DNA of 64,000 nt from Hofstenia miamia (GCA_004352715.1 SCFE01000003.1:2760568-2824567); one strand, 5' to 3'. Counted from the stretch's first letter, positions 1 to 11,474 are shown. Program-made: numbers and translations. The notes: a model not told the origin generated them from the sequence alone.

Positions 1-660
1 CACTATGCAATGTAAAAAAAAATTTTCTAAATAACTTTGTTAGTTTTTGTGCAAAAAAATTAATTTATTTCAAACAGCAGTTTATAAAGGAAATTATAAA
101 GTAGCCGTATTTCAAGAGAATTCTTTGCGTACACCATCTATCGGACAAATAAGAGGATCATCAATGTTGATTGGTGTAATTTTTTGAATATCATTTCTTA
201 AACTTGTGGTTTTTTACATTTATGAATTTACAGCAAAATACTTTCACGAAAGAACAGTATCGAAATCTATTCAAAGGTCATTCTTATGAAGAAGATAGTA
301 TATATATTATACAGCAAATTGTATCCTGGAAGGTCGTCTAAACGTTTTGGTAAGTTTTTAATTAATTTTGAATATGAAACTGGAGGCTAAAATTTTTAAC
401 TAAATTTTTCAATATTACATAATTAGTTTCTTTTAATTTATATTATAGTTGCAATCATATAGATGGAAACAGTGAGTTACTTGATAAAGTTTATGGAAAT
501 TTTGAACATCGACTGGAATTGTGTATCAACGCAAATGGTGAGCATATTGAGTACTTATGATTGTATGAGCGTGTACAAAGTGTTTTTCAGTATATTTGTT
601 AAGCTTGTTTTTAATAAATAATGTTTGTTACTGTCAGAATTATTTCAAATCCTTTGGTGC
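1..660 (+). other. Left-edge AT-rich DNA with a doubtful exon
   Basis: A stretch at about 450-561 has a good acceptor (tattatag), a donor (AAATG followed by gtgagc) and one open frame reading CNHIDGNSELLDKVYG and onward. Open stretches also occur near 76-186 (TAVYKGNYKVAVF...) and 233-351. The three do not join in one consistent frame, and I do not recognise the protein. It could be part of a real gene running in from the left or old transposon coding sequence. No other feature is supported here. Confidence 0.2.
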
Positions 661-664
661 GCGA

Positions 665-666
<2 letters not shown>

Positions 667-696
<30 letters not shown>
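667..696. repeat. (TA)n microsatellite
   Basis: An uninterrupted run of alternating T and A just before an assembly gap. A similar TA run lies at about 11562-11587. Such runs commonly break assemblies, which may explain the adjacent gap. Confidence 0.85.
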
Positions 697-698
<2 letters not shown>

Positions 699-708
699 TT
701 TTTTAATG

Positions 709-1708
709 NNNNNNNNNNNNNNNNNNNNNNNNNNNNNNNNNNNNNNNNNNNNNNNNNNNNNNNNNNNNNNNNNNNNNNNNNNNNNNNNNNNNNNNNNNNN
801 NNNNNNNNNNNNNNNNNNNNNNNNNNNNNNNNNNNNNNNNNNNNNNNNNNNNNNNNNNNNNNNNNNNNNNNNNNNNNNNNNNNNNNNNNNNNNNNNNNNN
901 NNNNNNNNNNNNNNNNNNNNNNNNNNNNNNNNNNNNNNNNNNNNNNNNNNNNNNNNNNNNNNNNNNNNNNNNNNNNNNNNNNNNNNNNNNNNNNNNNNNN
1001 NNNNNNNNNNNNNNNNNNNNNNNNNNNNNNNNNNNNNNNNNNNNNNNNNNNNNNNNNNNNNNNNNNNNNNNNNNNNNNNNNNNNNNNNNNNNNNNNNNNN
1101 NNNNNNNNNNNNNNNNNNNNNNNNNNNNNNNNNNNNNNNNNNNNNNNNNNNNNNNNNNNNNNNNNNNNNNNNNNNNNNNNNNNNNNNNNNNNNNNNNNNN
1201 NNNNNNNNNNNNNNNNNNNNNNNNNNNNNNNNNNNNNNNNNNNNNNNNNNNNNNNNNNNNNNNNNNNNNNNNNNNNNNNNNNNNNNNNNNNNNNNNNNNN
1301 NNNNNNNNNNNNNNNNNNNNNNNNNNNNNNNNNNNNNNNNNNNNNNNNNNNNNNNNNNNNNNNNNNNNNNNNNNNNNNNNNNNNNNNNNNNNNNNNNNNN
1401 NNNNNNNNNNNNNNNNNNNNNNNNNNNNNNNNNNNNNNNNNNNNNNNNNNNNNNNNNNNNNNNNNNNNNNNNNNNNNNNNNNNNNNNNNNNNNNNNNNNN
1501 NNNNNNNNNNNNNNNNNNNNNNNNNNNNNNNNNNNNNNNNNNNNNNNNNNNNNNNNNNNNNNNNNNNNNNNNNNNNNNNNNNNNNNNNNNNNNNNNNNNN
1601 NNNNNNNNNNNNNNNNNNNNNNNNNNNNNNNNNNNNNNNNNNNNNNNNNNNNNNNNNNNNNNNNNNNNNNNNNNNNNNNNNNNNNNNNNNNNNNNNNNNN
1701 NNNNNNNN
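709..1708. other. Assembly gap (1000 N)
   Basis: Exactly 1000 N, probably a placeholder length. Open frames reported across it are artefacts. Confidence 0.99.
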
Positions 1709-3029
1709 ATATCATATTTTGGCATAATATATATATCAAAAATATTTTTTTGAAAATTTTTTTATACAAAGCGACTCTAATTTATATGTTCATTTGCTTG
1801 TTTCAAATGTTTTCAATGTGTTAAAATCGTGTTTATTAAATTTTTTACACTAATTAGTCTTAGAAACAAATATATAGCAAAAACAATATATTCATAGTGA
1901 TATTATCTGATAAATAGAAGTTGTACATCAAAATAACATTAAATGCGCTAAATAAATATAAATGAGTTAGACAAAGCGCTGAAGGAGACTATGTAACATA
2001 ATTGTGTAGTTATTTAAACATTTTAATAAATTTCTGTGTTTTACTTGTACAGTCCAAATCATTTCAACTCAACCTAGTACAATACCAATATACTCATTCA
2101 ATTTGCAATTTGAATTTCTTAGTTCATAAATTACAATAAATAAAGTTCAAGTATATGTAGCTGTTGAATCCTCCAACTAGGCCAAACAGCATGTCTAAAT
2201 TGTTGTGTCATTTCAATGTTTTTAATAGTGACGAGAATTGTTAGAAAGTAATAATTTGCCTGTGATTAGGTAGGCCATTTTATTTGGTTATCACATAAAT
2301 AAAACACTTATATCAGCTTACTTTGGTTGAAACTTTATTTAAACTTCAATGAATGTTTTAATGATGTAAATAATTTTCTTCAATATAATTTGAACTAACT
2401 GCGATTTAAACGTTTTCATTGTATCAATAATAGTAACATTCGAATTATTAGTTCAATTTTTTGAAACTTGCAAATATCTAGTGTTATTGATAAAACTGTA
2501 CAATCTAAAATCGTTTAAAATTACAGCTTAAACCGAATAACTCAAGTAACAATAACACACAAAATATATATGGCGTAACTAGTTGAAACATATTAATTGA
2601 GCCGATTGTCATACATAAGCATGTAGTTTCTTTGATATTGTTAATAAAAGCATTTGAATTAAACAAAATTCCAATTATCCATTATATGCTAATTCTGTTC
2701 AGGCCTTTATAAGTCAGCAATTCTTTAAATGGAATGTTTATTTATAGCATTGATTCGTAATTTGCGCGATTTGTTTTTTGTTTTAAATAAGCCTGTGTAG
2801 GAATTAAACCGCGCACCTACTCCGTGCGTTGTTTTAAAAAATACTTAAAATATAGCCAATGTCGAATCCAGAAAATTACACAAGACTTCCTATGTGATTT
2901 TGAAGACACATGTTGACTCTTGTTTTGTTTATTTACTTATTCAAAAATATTTTTGTGACTCAAATATTTTGCATTCCTGAGGAAGACTGCAATCGAACCA
3001 ACCTTTAAAGCTGTGACATCTCAGAAATA
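1709..3029. other. AT-rich DNA without a recognisable gene
   Basis: I see no long frame, no splice-bounded coding stretch and no clear repeat. Short AT-rich homopolymers and scattered stops occur on both strands. Confidence 0.6.
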
Positions 3030-3186
3030 CCCCGTTTGCACGTGACATGAGACATGCATGTCTTGTGTTTTCAATGAGCGAATGTCACGTCGAAACACCC
3101 AAAACACGCACTTGAAAAACATTCGAATATCAAAAGATTTTGATTTTCTCTAGTGTCTTATGTCTTGTGTCACTGTGTAAACACCC
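3030..3186. mobile_element. Possible MITE with imperfect terminal inverted repeats
   Basis: The left end (CCCCGTTTGCACGTGACA) pairs imperfectly with the reverse complement of the right end (GGGTGTTTACACAGTGACA). Both arms continue with AGACAT-type motifs. The size of about 157 bp suits a MITE. No target-site duplication is evident and the family is unassigned. Confidence 0.3.
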
Positions 3187-3944
3187 AAAACATGAGACAT
3201 GCAGGTTTTCGAATGAAATTAATTAACAATTGTACCGCGATTTAACACAAATTAGTCAACATTGTATTTTGGTAAAAGTCGTAAAAGGTTTGACAAGAAC
3301 TTTCGGGTTTTTTGAAATTGTTATTTCAGTGTTTCCAATTTATTTTAGGGAAATGTGTATTTTAGGTGCTGTTTTACAAAGATTTCCACATTCTGACATA
3401 AATATCGTAGAAAAAAACGATTAAAGACTGGATGCGATATGCTGGAGATAGCTGTGGCGGTCGTAGGATTAGGCATAAATGAACTTCAAATTTATGAATT
3501 TTGAATGTATTTTTTTTAACGTTTTAAGCACTATTGTGAAACATGATTTAGATATATTCAGAGGGTACTCTGAAAATGTTAAAGCTGTGATTTTAGTTAT
3601 CATAATGAAAAAAACAACGCACTATAAAGCGATCGTGTTAATAATGTTTACTTCGTGTAATTAGTAGCTAAGATTTTGTTTAGATTAAAAGAATTCTACA
3701 TGATTGGACAATGGACAAAGCTTAAATAATTCATACATGTATTTTATCAATACATTTAATTAATAAAAATTATACATTTTCAATCATTGTATTAGAATAA
3801 AATCTTCATGCATTGTCATTCAAAACGTTGGTAGCTACAAAAATTGACTCAGAAATTTCTTATTCAAGAAGAATATACATAAATAGAACTAACCTAAGTG
3901 GTTTTTATTGCACCACTTATTATTTAATGTTCTTTCTATTTTAG
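3187..3944. other. AT-rich stretch upstream of the piggyBac transposase
   Basis: Short open frames (for example 3230-3424 and 3479-3664) match nothing I know. If the piggyBac gene downstream has an N-terminal exon it should lie here, but I could not find it. No left terminal repeat matching the right end near 5690 is visible. Confidence 0.5.
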
Positions 3945-3953
3945 GAAGGAACA

Positions 3954-5420
3954 TTGCAAATGGTATCGAAAAATTGCTTAGTACATTGGAAGAAAGCCCC
4001 TTTTCCCCAGACTGGGCGCGCTCAAGCATCAAATATTTTTCGGTTACATCCTGGACCCTCGAAACAAATTCGCCAGTCTTGCGCAACAGCCGATGATATT
4101 TTCGATAGTTTCATATCTTCTCATATGATTCGTCTGATTGTTCATCACACAAACATGGAGGGAGGACGCAAGAACGTGAATTGGAAAAATACTGATGAAG
4201 GTGAGATTCGGCGATTCATTGGTCTTCTCTTATTGGCAGGAGTTTACTCTTCCAAGAATGAGGCTATCAGTCAGCTTTGGAATTTACAAGATGGCAGGCC
4301 TATATTCGGTCAAGCAATGTCTCGCAACCGATTCACGGACCTTTGTGCTCACATGCGTTTTGACGATTCCACTACACGTCCTGAGAGAAGAGCAAATGAC
4401 AAGCTAGCCCCTTTCCGAGAAATTTGGAATTGTTTCATCACTAAGTGCAAAGCGAATTATGTTCCTGACTGCGATATGACTATAGATGAACAGCTTGTCA
4501 CATTTCGAGGCCGATGTGGTTTCCGAATGTTCATTCCTTCGAAACCTGGTCGTTATGGAATCAAAATTTGGATCCTCGCTGATAGCTCTTCTTCTTACTG
4601 CTACAACGCTGAGATATACACTGGCAAAGTCGGAAACTCTCGAGAAATTGGCCAAGCATCGCGTGTTGTCCTGGATTTAACAGATCCCATTACTAATTCT
4701 GGCCGAAATATTGTGGGTGACAACTTTTTTTCTAGTTTGCATCTCGTTCAAAGCTTGAGAGCTCGCCAACTTACATACTTGGGAACGATCAGAAAAAATA
4801 AGCCCGAACTTCCTCTTGAAGTCTTGCCGAATTCACGCAGGCCGGTTGAAAGCTCGGTATTTGGCTTTCTACCAGATTGTACAATTGTTTCGTACGTACC
4901 AAAACGAAACAAAGCTGTAACTCTTATCTCATCCCATCATCGATCAGCAGAAATCAGCGACAACGCTCAGAAGCCCGCAATGATTATTGATTATAATCAT
5001 AGGAAATCAGGAGTGGATACCTTGGACCAGGTGGTCCGTGCATACAGTTGCAAAAGAAGGACAAGGCGATGGCCAATGTGTCTTTTTTTCAATATGATGG
5101 ACATTGCATCTTACAATTCTTATGTAATTTTCATCAATCTTCATCCCGGATGGAACTCTGCTCAAAGTCATCGACGCCGGCTGTTCCTAATTCATCTTGC
5201 ACGACTCCTAATCAATCTTGATGATGTTCATGTCACACGAAACGCTCGAGTCGCGGCTGTCAGTCAGTCAGCAGAATGTTCACGTGAAGTTCTTGAGTCG
5301 CGTCTTAGGTGCAAACTTTGCGGTAATAAGAAGGACAGGAAAACACGAATTATTTGCTCGAAATGCCATGATCCAGTGTGTAATGATCATTCATTATCAG
5401 TGTGCTTCCAATTTTTGTAG
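3954..5420 (+). CDS. piggyBac-family transposase, catalytic triad present
   Basis: DDE transposase that cuts and pastes piggyBac elements at TTAA sites. The open stretch is 488 codons. Catalytic aspartates are visible at about residue 178 (MTIDEQ), 256 (IVGDNFF) and 355 (KSGVDTLDQ), followed by a conserved RRW region. The C-terminus ends in a cysteine-rich zinc domain (CKLC...CSKC...CNDH). The N-terminal acidic region usual in the family is missing. A good acceptor (ttctattttag) sits at 3944, and the frame is open from 3945, so an upstream exon is likely. The first codon here is a TTG, not a convincing start; an ATG lies six bases on. No stop or frameshift breaks the domain. Right terminus: see 5620-5694. 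The family is certain; whether the gene is active or domesticated is not. Confidence 0.85.
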   Translation: MQMVSKNCLVHWKKAPFPQTGRAQASNIFRLHPGPSKQIRQSCATADDIFDSFISSHMIRLIVHHTNMEGGRKNVNWKNTDEGEIRRFIGLLLLAGVYSSKNEAISQLWNLQDGRPIFGQAMSRNRFTDLCAHMRFDDSTTRPERRANDKLAPFREIWNCFITKCKANYVPDCDMTIDEQLVTFRGRCGFRMFIPSKPGRYGIKIWILADSSSSYCYNAEIYTGKVGNSREIGQASRVVLDLTDPITNSGRNIVGDNFFSSLHLVQSLRARQLTYLGTIRKNKPELPLEVLPNSRRPVESSVFGFLPDCTIVSYVPKRNKAVTLISSHHRSAEISDNAQKPAMIIDYNHRKSGVDTLDQVVRAYSCKRRTRRWPMCLFFNMMDIASYNSYVIFINLHPGWNSAQSHRRRLFLIHLARLLINLDDVHVTRNARVAAVSQSAECSREVLESRLRCKLCGNKKDRKTRIICSKCHDPVCNDHSLSVCFQFL

Positions 5421-5619
5421 ACATTTTGTATATGATGTCATTTTCCAATTCGAAATGTCATTAAACCATTTTTTCAACAGAAGTTTTCTACTTGAAATGC
5501 TAATTTTTCATATAAAACTTCCAAATAAGGGCACTTAAACAAAACTAGTAGCTTAGTTTAAATTTGAAAACGTTCTTTTATTAGTTATCATTTACGTTGA
5601 ATTTTAACCACAACAGTAC

Positions 5620-5694
5620 ATTTCCCAACGCTTGGGTCAAATTGACCCACTGGTATTTAACGTGCACAAGATGCACTGGTAGTTAGAGGGTTAA
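5620..5694 (+). repeat. Probable right end of the piggyBac element, with TTAA
   Basis: About 200 bp after the transposase stop, sequence rich in short inverted motifs (GGGTCAAATTGACCCAC) ends in AGTTAGAGGG directly followed by TTAA (5691-5694). This is the expected form of a piggyBac end (GGG then TTAA). A matching left end (TTAACCCTCTAACT) was not found to the left. Confidence 0.45.
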
Positions 5695-6004
5695 TAATAA
5701 TTCGTGACAACACAACAGCAGAATTTATTTTAATCCATCGAAATTTTGTTTCTCAATCACAGCATGATTTCCATGAGTAAAAACATTCATCCTCATTGAT
5801 AGGTACTTACCATTGTTTCAACAATGCCGAAATTCATTGGCAAACCACAATTAAGTCAATATATTTGATAGCAATAAGTTGAATAGAACAGCTTAAGTTA
5901 CCTATGCATTCTTACTACGTGGTACTTGTAATCACAATGATAGTATATGCTTACATACCGTTTATATTTTGTGATAGGCAACAATTGTTGGCATCTGATA
6001 TTAC

Positions 6005-6722
6005 TTGATATTAATCAAAAGATATATTTTAGATATGTGCATTGTTTATGTTAGATGGAGAAAAAACATGAAAATTGAAAAGGTTTCACTCAAAGATTGC
6101 GAAATAGTGAGTGCTGAAGGGCTAAAAGTGAAATGGCTTCACGACTGTAGTTGGACTGGTACAATTAAAGAATCTTTAGCAAAATGCGACTTTTTGATAG
6201 AATGGGATAATGGTCACGAAAATGTAGTTTCCAAAAAAGATTTATTATTTTGCTCTAGTTTAATAGGCAAAGAAATTTTATGGGGAAAGTCATGGAGAGG
6301 TCAAATTGTTTCTCAAAATGAGGATAATGCAGCTGATAATAACCAACAGGCCCATGAAAGTAATACTAGTGATATGGAAAGGATTTTTATGGAAGCTGGG
6401 TTGATTGGTGACTAATTTGCCTGCAGAAACAAAAAAAAATCCTGCAAATACACTAATGGCAACTCGTAAACATCCACATGGTTCGCCACCCCGAGCAAAG
6501 CGAACACGGTTAGATGCACCAAATCAGCACTATTCTGGTTACAATCATTTACCACGATGCTGTGTGGTATGTCCAGATCGTTCTTTGGGCAGTCAATACA
6601 GAAATACTACCCGTTTTACCTGTGAGACATGTCCCTCTCAACCATCTTTACACCCAGTAAATTGTTTTAAAATTTATTACACAGAAGAATTTTATAAAAA
6701 ACAAAAAATGAAGAAACAGTGA
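6005..6722 (+). pseudogene. Internally deleted piggyBac-like remnant
   Basis: Two overlapping frames. The second (6405-6722) ends in a piggyBac-type cysteine-rich domain: CCVVCPDRS...TCETCPSQ...NCFKIYY, preceded by a basic PPRAKRTR stretch. The first (6005-6415) reads MKIEKVSLKDCEIVSAEG... and is a tryptophan-rich globular segment (WLHDCSWTG, WGKSWRGQ) that I do not recognise. It could be the N-terminal part of the same transposase or an unrelated neighbour. The catalytic core is absent, so the simplest reading is an internal deletion. The frames differ (offset about 6405). Confidence 0.45.
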
Positions 6723-6879
6723 TAACAATTTTGATGGACAATTTTTAGTTTACTGTCTGGTTTTTCAATATATTTTCTAAATGAGTTGTGGTCAATCTAT
6801 AATTGGTAATGCATACTATTTAAATAATGTAGACATTTAAACATTTACATATAGCTACCTACTTGTAAATTTTTTAGTT

Positions 6880-8310
6880 ATGCCTCGTAAGAAGAAGCAC
6901 TTTAGAGGAGTACAAAAGCAAAATATTGCAAATGAATCAACTTCACGTTTATCAAGTTCTAGAATTGATGTCAAATTTGCAAGTAAAGGATATTGCTTGA
7001 TATCCACAGAAGTGCTACACAATATTTTGGAAGAAAATCACAAATGCAATGAGAAAGGATCTCTCGATTTCAATGAAACAAAGCATGGTTATGAAACAGA
7101 ATTTCAAATTTCATGCAGCAAAGATTGTGGCTTTCACAAAAGTTTTCAAGTTCTGATAAAGTGTTGAGTTTAGGACGTGGAGGAAAAAAATGATATTAAC
7201 TTGCGAGCTACACTTGGTTGGCTTATTGCTGGTTGTTATCATGCTCAAGCTAATACTTTTTCACGTAAATGTGGACTAAACGATCCTGTTTCAAAATCGA
7301 CATGGAATGATCATATAATTTCACTATCTACAGCTGCGACAGAACTTTGTGAAAACATATTAATTGAGAGTGCAAAAAGAGAACTTGATGAACAAATAAC
7401 TGTGTCATATGATGGTACGTGGATGCGTAGAGGACATGCGTCAAAATATGGCATTGGGTTTGTGATGTCTGCGGAAACAGGATGTGTTTTAGAATACTAT
7501 ATTTGTTCAAAATATTGTAATATTTGTTCAAGAAATGCGAACTCTGAAGAACATGATTGTGCAATAAATTATACAGGATCGAGCAGTAGCATGGAATCAC
7601 ACATTGCTGTAAAACTGTTTTCACGTTCAATAGAAAAACATGGACTAATTTATAAGAGTGCAATTTCTGACAGTTCAACTATGAAAACATTGTTAAATGC
7701 CTCGCCAGATTCTGATGACAATGTAATCATATAAAAAATAGAATGTTTGAACCATGTATCAAAGCGAATGTTTTCTAGTCTTGATCGAGCTAGAAACAAG
7801 TATGGTTTAGGTGGCAGAGGAGGCCTAACAACTGCAGTATGCATGAAGTTATCAATCTATTATCGCAATACAATAGCTGATCAGGTGTCTAATATGGAAT
7901 CATGCGCTCATGATGAGGCCAAAGAAAAGCTAGAAGAGGTTTGTTCTAAGTTTTTTTGCCTTATTGTTATGATATATTTTAGGCTATTCAAACTGTAAAG
8001 AAAGGTTTTCGCTGGTATTTATCACCATACATCCTTTGCGTGTAACAAGGAGAGACATCAGTTTTGTCCAACAGATAAATGGTGTAAATATGTCAATGGT
8101 GATCATAGCTATGTTCCAGTTGCATATGTTCAACCTGACAATTTGAAGCACATAATTCCACTATATGAAAGGCTCACTGCTTCTGTACTTCTTATCCGAT
8201 GTGCACCTGGAGCTACACAAAACTAAAATGAATCTTTGCATTCAAAACTTTGGCACTTGTGTAACAAAGAAAAATTTGTTGGTTTAAACACTTTAAAGTT
8301 TTAATAATAA
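6880..8310 (+). pseudogene. Mutator-like (MULE) transposase, broken
   Basis: Segments in one frame are separated by in-frame stops at about 7165, 7174 and 7732. They rebuild the invertebrate Mutator-like transposase pattern: a basic N-terminus (MPRKKK), SYDGTWMRRGHASKYG with the first catalytic aspartate, GFVMSAETGCVLEY, CNICSRNA...HDCAINYTGSSS, a second acidic site SDSST, then LNHVSKRM. A gt...ag gap of about 45 bp (7939-7982) could be a small intron. Beyond it the match resumes one frame over with CPTDKWCKY and GATQN-NES. Several stops and a frameshift make it non-functional. This family makes 9-11 bp target duplications, which fits the MITE at 48853. Confidence 0.7.
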
Positions 8311-8635
8311 TGCAAAATATTATTAATACAGCAATATTCTTTCATGATTAATAATTTTGAATATACCAGCAATTAATATTTAATGCACTAGCTGGTTGAC
8401 AACAATCGTGGGCATTTTAAGTGCAATTACATTTTCTTAATAATAATGCAAATACGCAATGATTTTATCTGTTATATGCAGAGGTACTAGAATAGACAAA
8501 ATAGAATTGACGCAAAATTATTATTGATAATACATTTTATATTTGACCACATTTGTTGTCATTTGGAAACGACAAACAAAGATTCATCCAATTTTAGCAT
8601 TGTGTTGATGAAACCTATTTCTATTAAATAAATAA

Positions 8636-8906
8636 ATCTAAATCTGGTCAGCCAAGTGTTGTCACCAAGCAAGCCACTAGAATCCTCAAGCAAGAACTGA
8701 TGCAAGAACCTGGTGTCAAAGTCAGCAAACGACTATTCACCACAAACTTGTTCAATTGGGTTATCGGGCATATATCTCAAAGAAGAAACCCTTTCTCACC
8801 AAGCGAATGAAATATGCACGTCTTGACTGGGCAAAGAAATATGAGTGGAAGAACATTGTCTGGCCCGATGAATCAAAATTCAACCCGTTTGCATCCGATG
8901 GTAAAA
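8636..8906 (+). pseudogene. Tc1/mariner transposase fragment
   Basis: Translated pieces read SGQPSVVTKQATRILKQEL (helix-turn-helix region), then after a frameshift LGYRAYISKKKPFLTKRM and WKNIVWPDESKFNPF, which contains the first catalytic aspartate block (usually W-S-D-E-S). The second and third catalytic residues and the terminal repeats are missing. This is a short relic of a Tc1-type element. Confidence 0.7.
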
Positions 8907-9578
8907 TTTAATTTATACGTTGAATCACCCTCTATCAATGGGTTTTGTTGAGTAATTGGGGGCAGCAACGTTTGTAAATCAAAACTCTGTTTTGAAGAAG
9001 CTATGATGTTTGTTGGATATGTAAATGATTTTTTATACACTATACATAATTGATGCACAATACAAACGTTATTTACGCGCTTGTTGAAGATGAATATCTC
9101 AATTGATGAACCCAATAGTATTTTTTAATCCAATAACACTACATGTTGGTGTTGTAATGATTGGATGGATCAGATGATCAACAATTACAGAGTAAGCATG
9201 GTTTCTCAATCCATCTGCTTGTAAACACTTGGGTTCTTTACTGCTTTGGAAGACTAAACAGCCTATTACAATTTCTGCGTAAGATAGCTTTGAATTCTTC
9301 ATATGAATAACATAGCAGTATAAGGCTTAAATTGCTTAGAGGCAATAAGAACTGTCAGATTGTTTGCGTACTTGACTACACGAACCCAGTAATTGGTGTC
9401 AGTTGTTTTCTTCTTCGTTTTTGAGATCTGAAAAAGAGGCATTGAGCTACTTCTAGTTTCATACTAGGGTTGGCTCATGATAACCATATCGCATTTTGGG
9501 AAATCCATTTTGCCATTAATGAGTTTGTTTAGGAGCAAGAGGTCTTTCAATTGCAGCACCATTGAAATCGGTAAGAGA
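8907..9578. other. No recognisable gene
   Basis: Only short frames on either strand (for example 8873-9115 and 9099-9302 minus), with no domain I can support. Confidence 0.5.
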
Positions 9579-9797
9579 TTAACCTTCAGGAGTCTGCTTG
9601 TATGAGGTACCAGAAGCGATCCATTTGAGAACTCGCAGTTTAAAAGTCTCCAGTCTTTTAAGATCAGCTAGAACTAGATTTCTGATGCATATAACAGATA
9701 ATATAGGTACGATCAGATTAAGTTTGCTCGAGAAGTTGGAGTACTTTATAATGGATCTCTTTAAACCAAAGACAATTACATTACATGTTAAAGTCAC
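9579..9797 (-). pseudogene. LINE reverse-transcriptase C-terminal remnant
   Basis: The minus-strand frame contains KLNLIVPILSVICIRN and ADLKRLETFKLRVLKWI. This resembles the tail of non-LTR reverse transcriptases, where a 'rrLeaFemr.LR.il' motif follows the RT domain. Only this piece is readable; the RT catalytic motif is not seen. It could be a chance match over a short length. Confidence 0.35.
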
Positions 9798-11321
9798 TGT
9801 TCAATAATTATGGTCGAACTTCTGATTCAATTAAATTTGATGGAATAAATCATCTAAATTCCCATAGTTCTGAAAAGAACAAACACCGCTCTACTGAATT
9901 ATTGTGCAAAACCTTCATTACAGAATGAAAAAGGCAACGTTGGACTTTATGTGTATTGGTTTGTGAATTTTCGGTTTTGCAAATGTAAACAGATTGTTGA
10001 CTCATACACAATTTTGCCAATGGTGTGTATACCAAGGGTAAAAAATACCTGGCGATTCTGAAGAAAAAAATTCAACAACAATCTCATTTTTAGATTACAC
10101 GATTATTAAGCCATTATATTTATTTTATTATGTAAGCGAAGCAATTGGTATATTCGTGTAGATAACTGACTACATTTGCCATGGATTTAGAACTCCAAGC
10201 GGGCCTAGTCCAGCGCCCGACGAGAGTTTTTTTTAGAAGTTTGTGATATTTTAATAGGAAACATGCACAGCATCAAGTTTATGAATTGTACACCCTAATG
10301 AGGGTAAGAATGGAATCGGGCCTACTTTCTTCGGCCTGGGGTGCAAAATTTTAACTTAACCCGCAATTGGCAAAAATTTACCAGTTCAGTTTAATCTAAT
10401 TCTCATATTTTTTTGATTTTTTTTATAAAAAAGACAAAGAGCTGAGTTATAATATATATGTGACTCGAATTCCAATTTTAAAGACACATTTTTGCTATCA
10501 GAATTTTTTATATTGATATCAAAATTATAACATCGTCCATAATTTAAGCTATAAAAATAACTAAATAAATGACTATATAACAACATTTTATTTAAGAAAA
10601 CATCCTTTTTACAATATAAATACTTTAGTGACTGCCTAAGTAGAGACGAAATTTTAAACCCCGAAAATCACCGAGTCCAAAAACTATTTTTTGTCATTAT
10701 GGATAGATATGATTTGAGTTTTTTAAGTATACATTAGGCACCTTTTCTAGGCAATAAAAGCAAAAATTAACAAGCAGAATTCCGGTTAAAACCTTTAAGA
10801 CAGATGTGAGTCTTATGTTATTTAGCATTATCAGCTGACGTCCGTGTCAGTTGCCAAACGATGCCCTTCTAGGTAATAAAGCGCAAAGGAATCTTTTAAG
10901 GAGAATAAAAATCATTATTTTCTGAAAACGTTGCATAAATTTAAAATTTATAAATTTCTGTTTGAAGCAGTTCTTGAACTGTTTGTAAAACGCAAAAATA
11001 TAAAAAATTATCTATCAAATTTGACGATTTCGATTCCATTTCATGTCGCATGAAACTGGCTTTTAATTTTAATTCTATTGTTACAAGCACATCAACTAGA
11101 ATCAAGCGAAAATGAGTTCTAATGAAATATAAAATTCTTAATATACAATTTAGCATGTATGCCATTTTAGAATTCAATAAATTACGATGTAAAAGATCAA
11201 TATATTTTAAAACGCCACTTGAAAAAAATTGGTTAAACTAATAAAATAATATAAAAAACGGTAACAACAGCAAAGATGTGTAATTGAAACTTTCCATAAA
11301 TGAATTTTGAAAAATACTTAC
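9798..11321. other. AT-rich region downstream of the last visible ABCB exon
   Basis: Probably intron of the minus-strand ABC transporter. I looked for a Walker A, Q-loop or ABC signature on the minus strand and saw none. A slightly more GC-rich patch at about 10190-10380 (GCGGGCCTAG, GCCTGGGGTG) may be an old repeat. Confidence 0.5.
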
Positions 11322-11474
11322 GTTAGTAATGACGTAATAAAGGAAAGCGAATGACGCTTTAAGTTGAGTGATGATGGTGATTAGTGGAACAATCTGCCCC
11401 AAAGACATGGAGCCGATCATAACCCCGATGAAGACTATTGTCACGTCACTGACACTCATATTACCAGATGCGAC
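11322..11474 (-). CDS. ABCB exon: helix 6, last exon visible
   Basis: 153 bases, 51 codons: VASGNMSVSDVTIVFIGVMI, then GSMSLGQIVPL and LKASFAFLYYVITN. Acceptor ttgttgtag, donor gtaagt, phase 0 at both ends. In ABCB1 the next residues lead into the first nucleotide-binding domain; that exon is not found in the remaining 11 kb. Confidence 0.9.

Noticed and set aside
621-1824. Four long open frames
   Set aside because: They are made almost entirely of N from the 709-1708 gap.
7328-7678. 116-codon minus-strand frame
   Set aside because: Antisense of the Mutator-like transposase; no domain.
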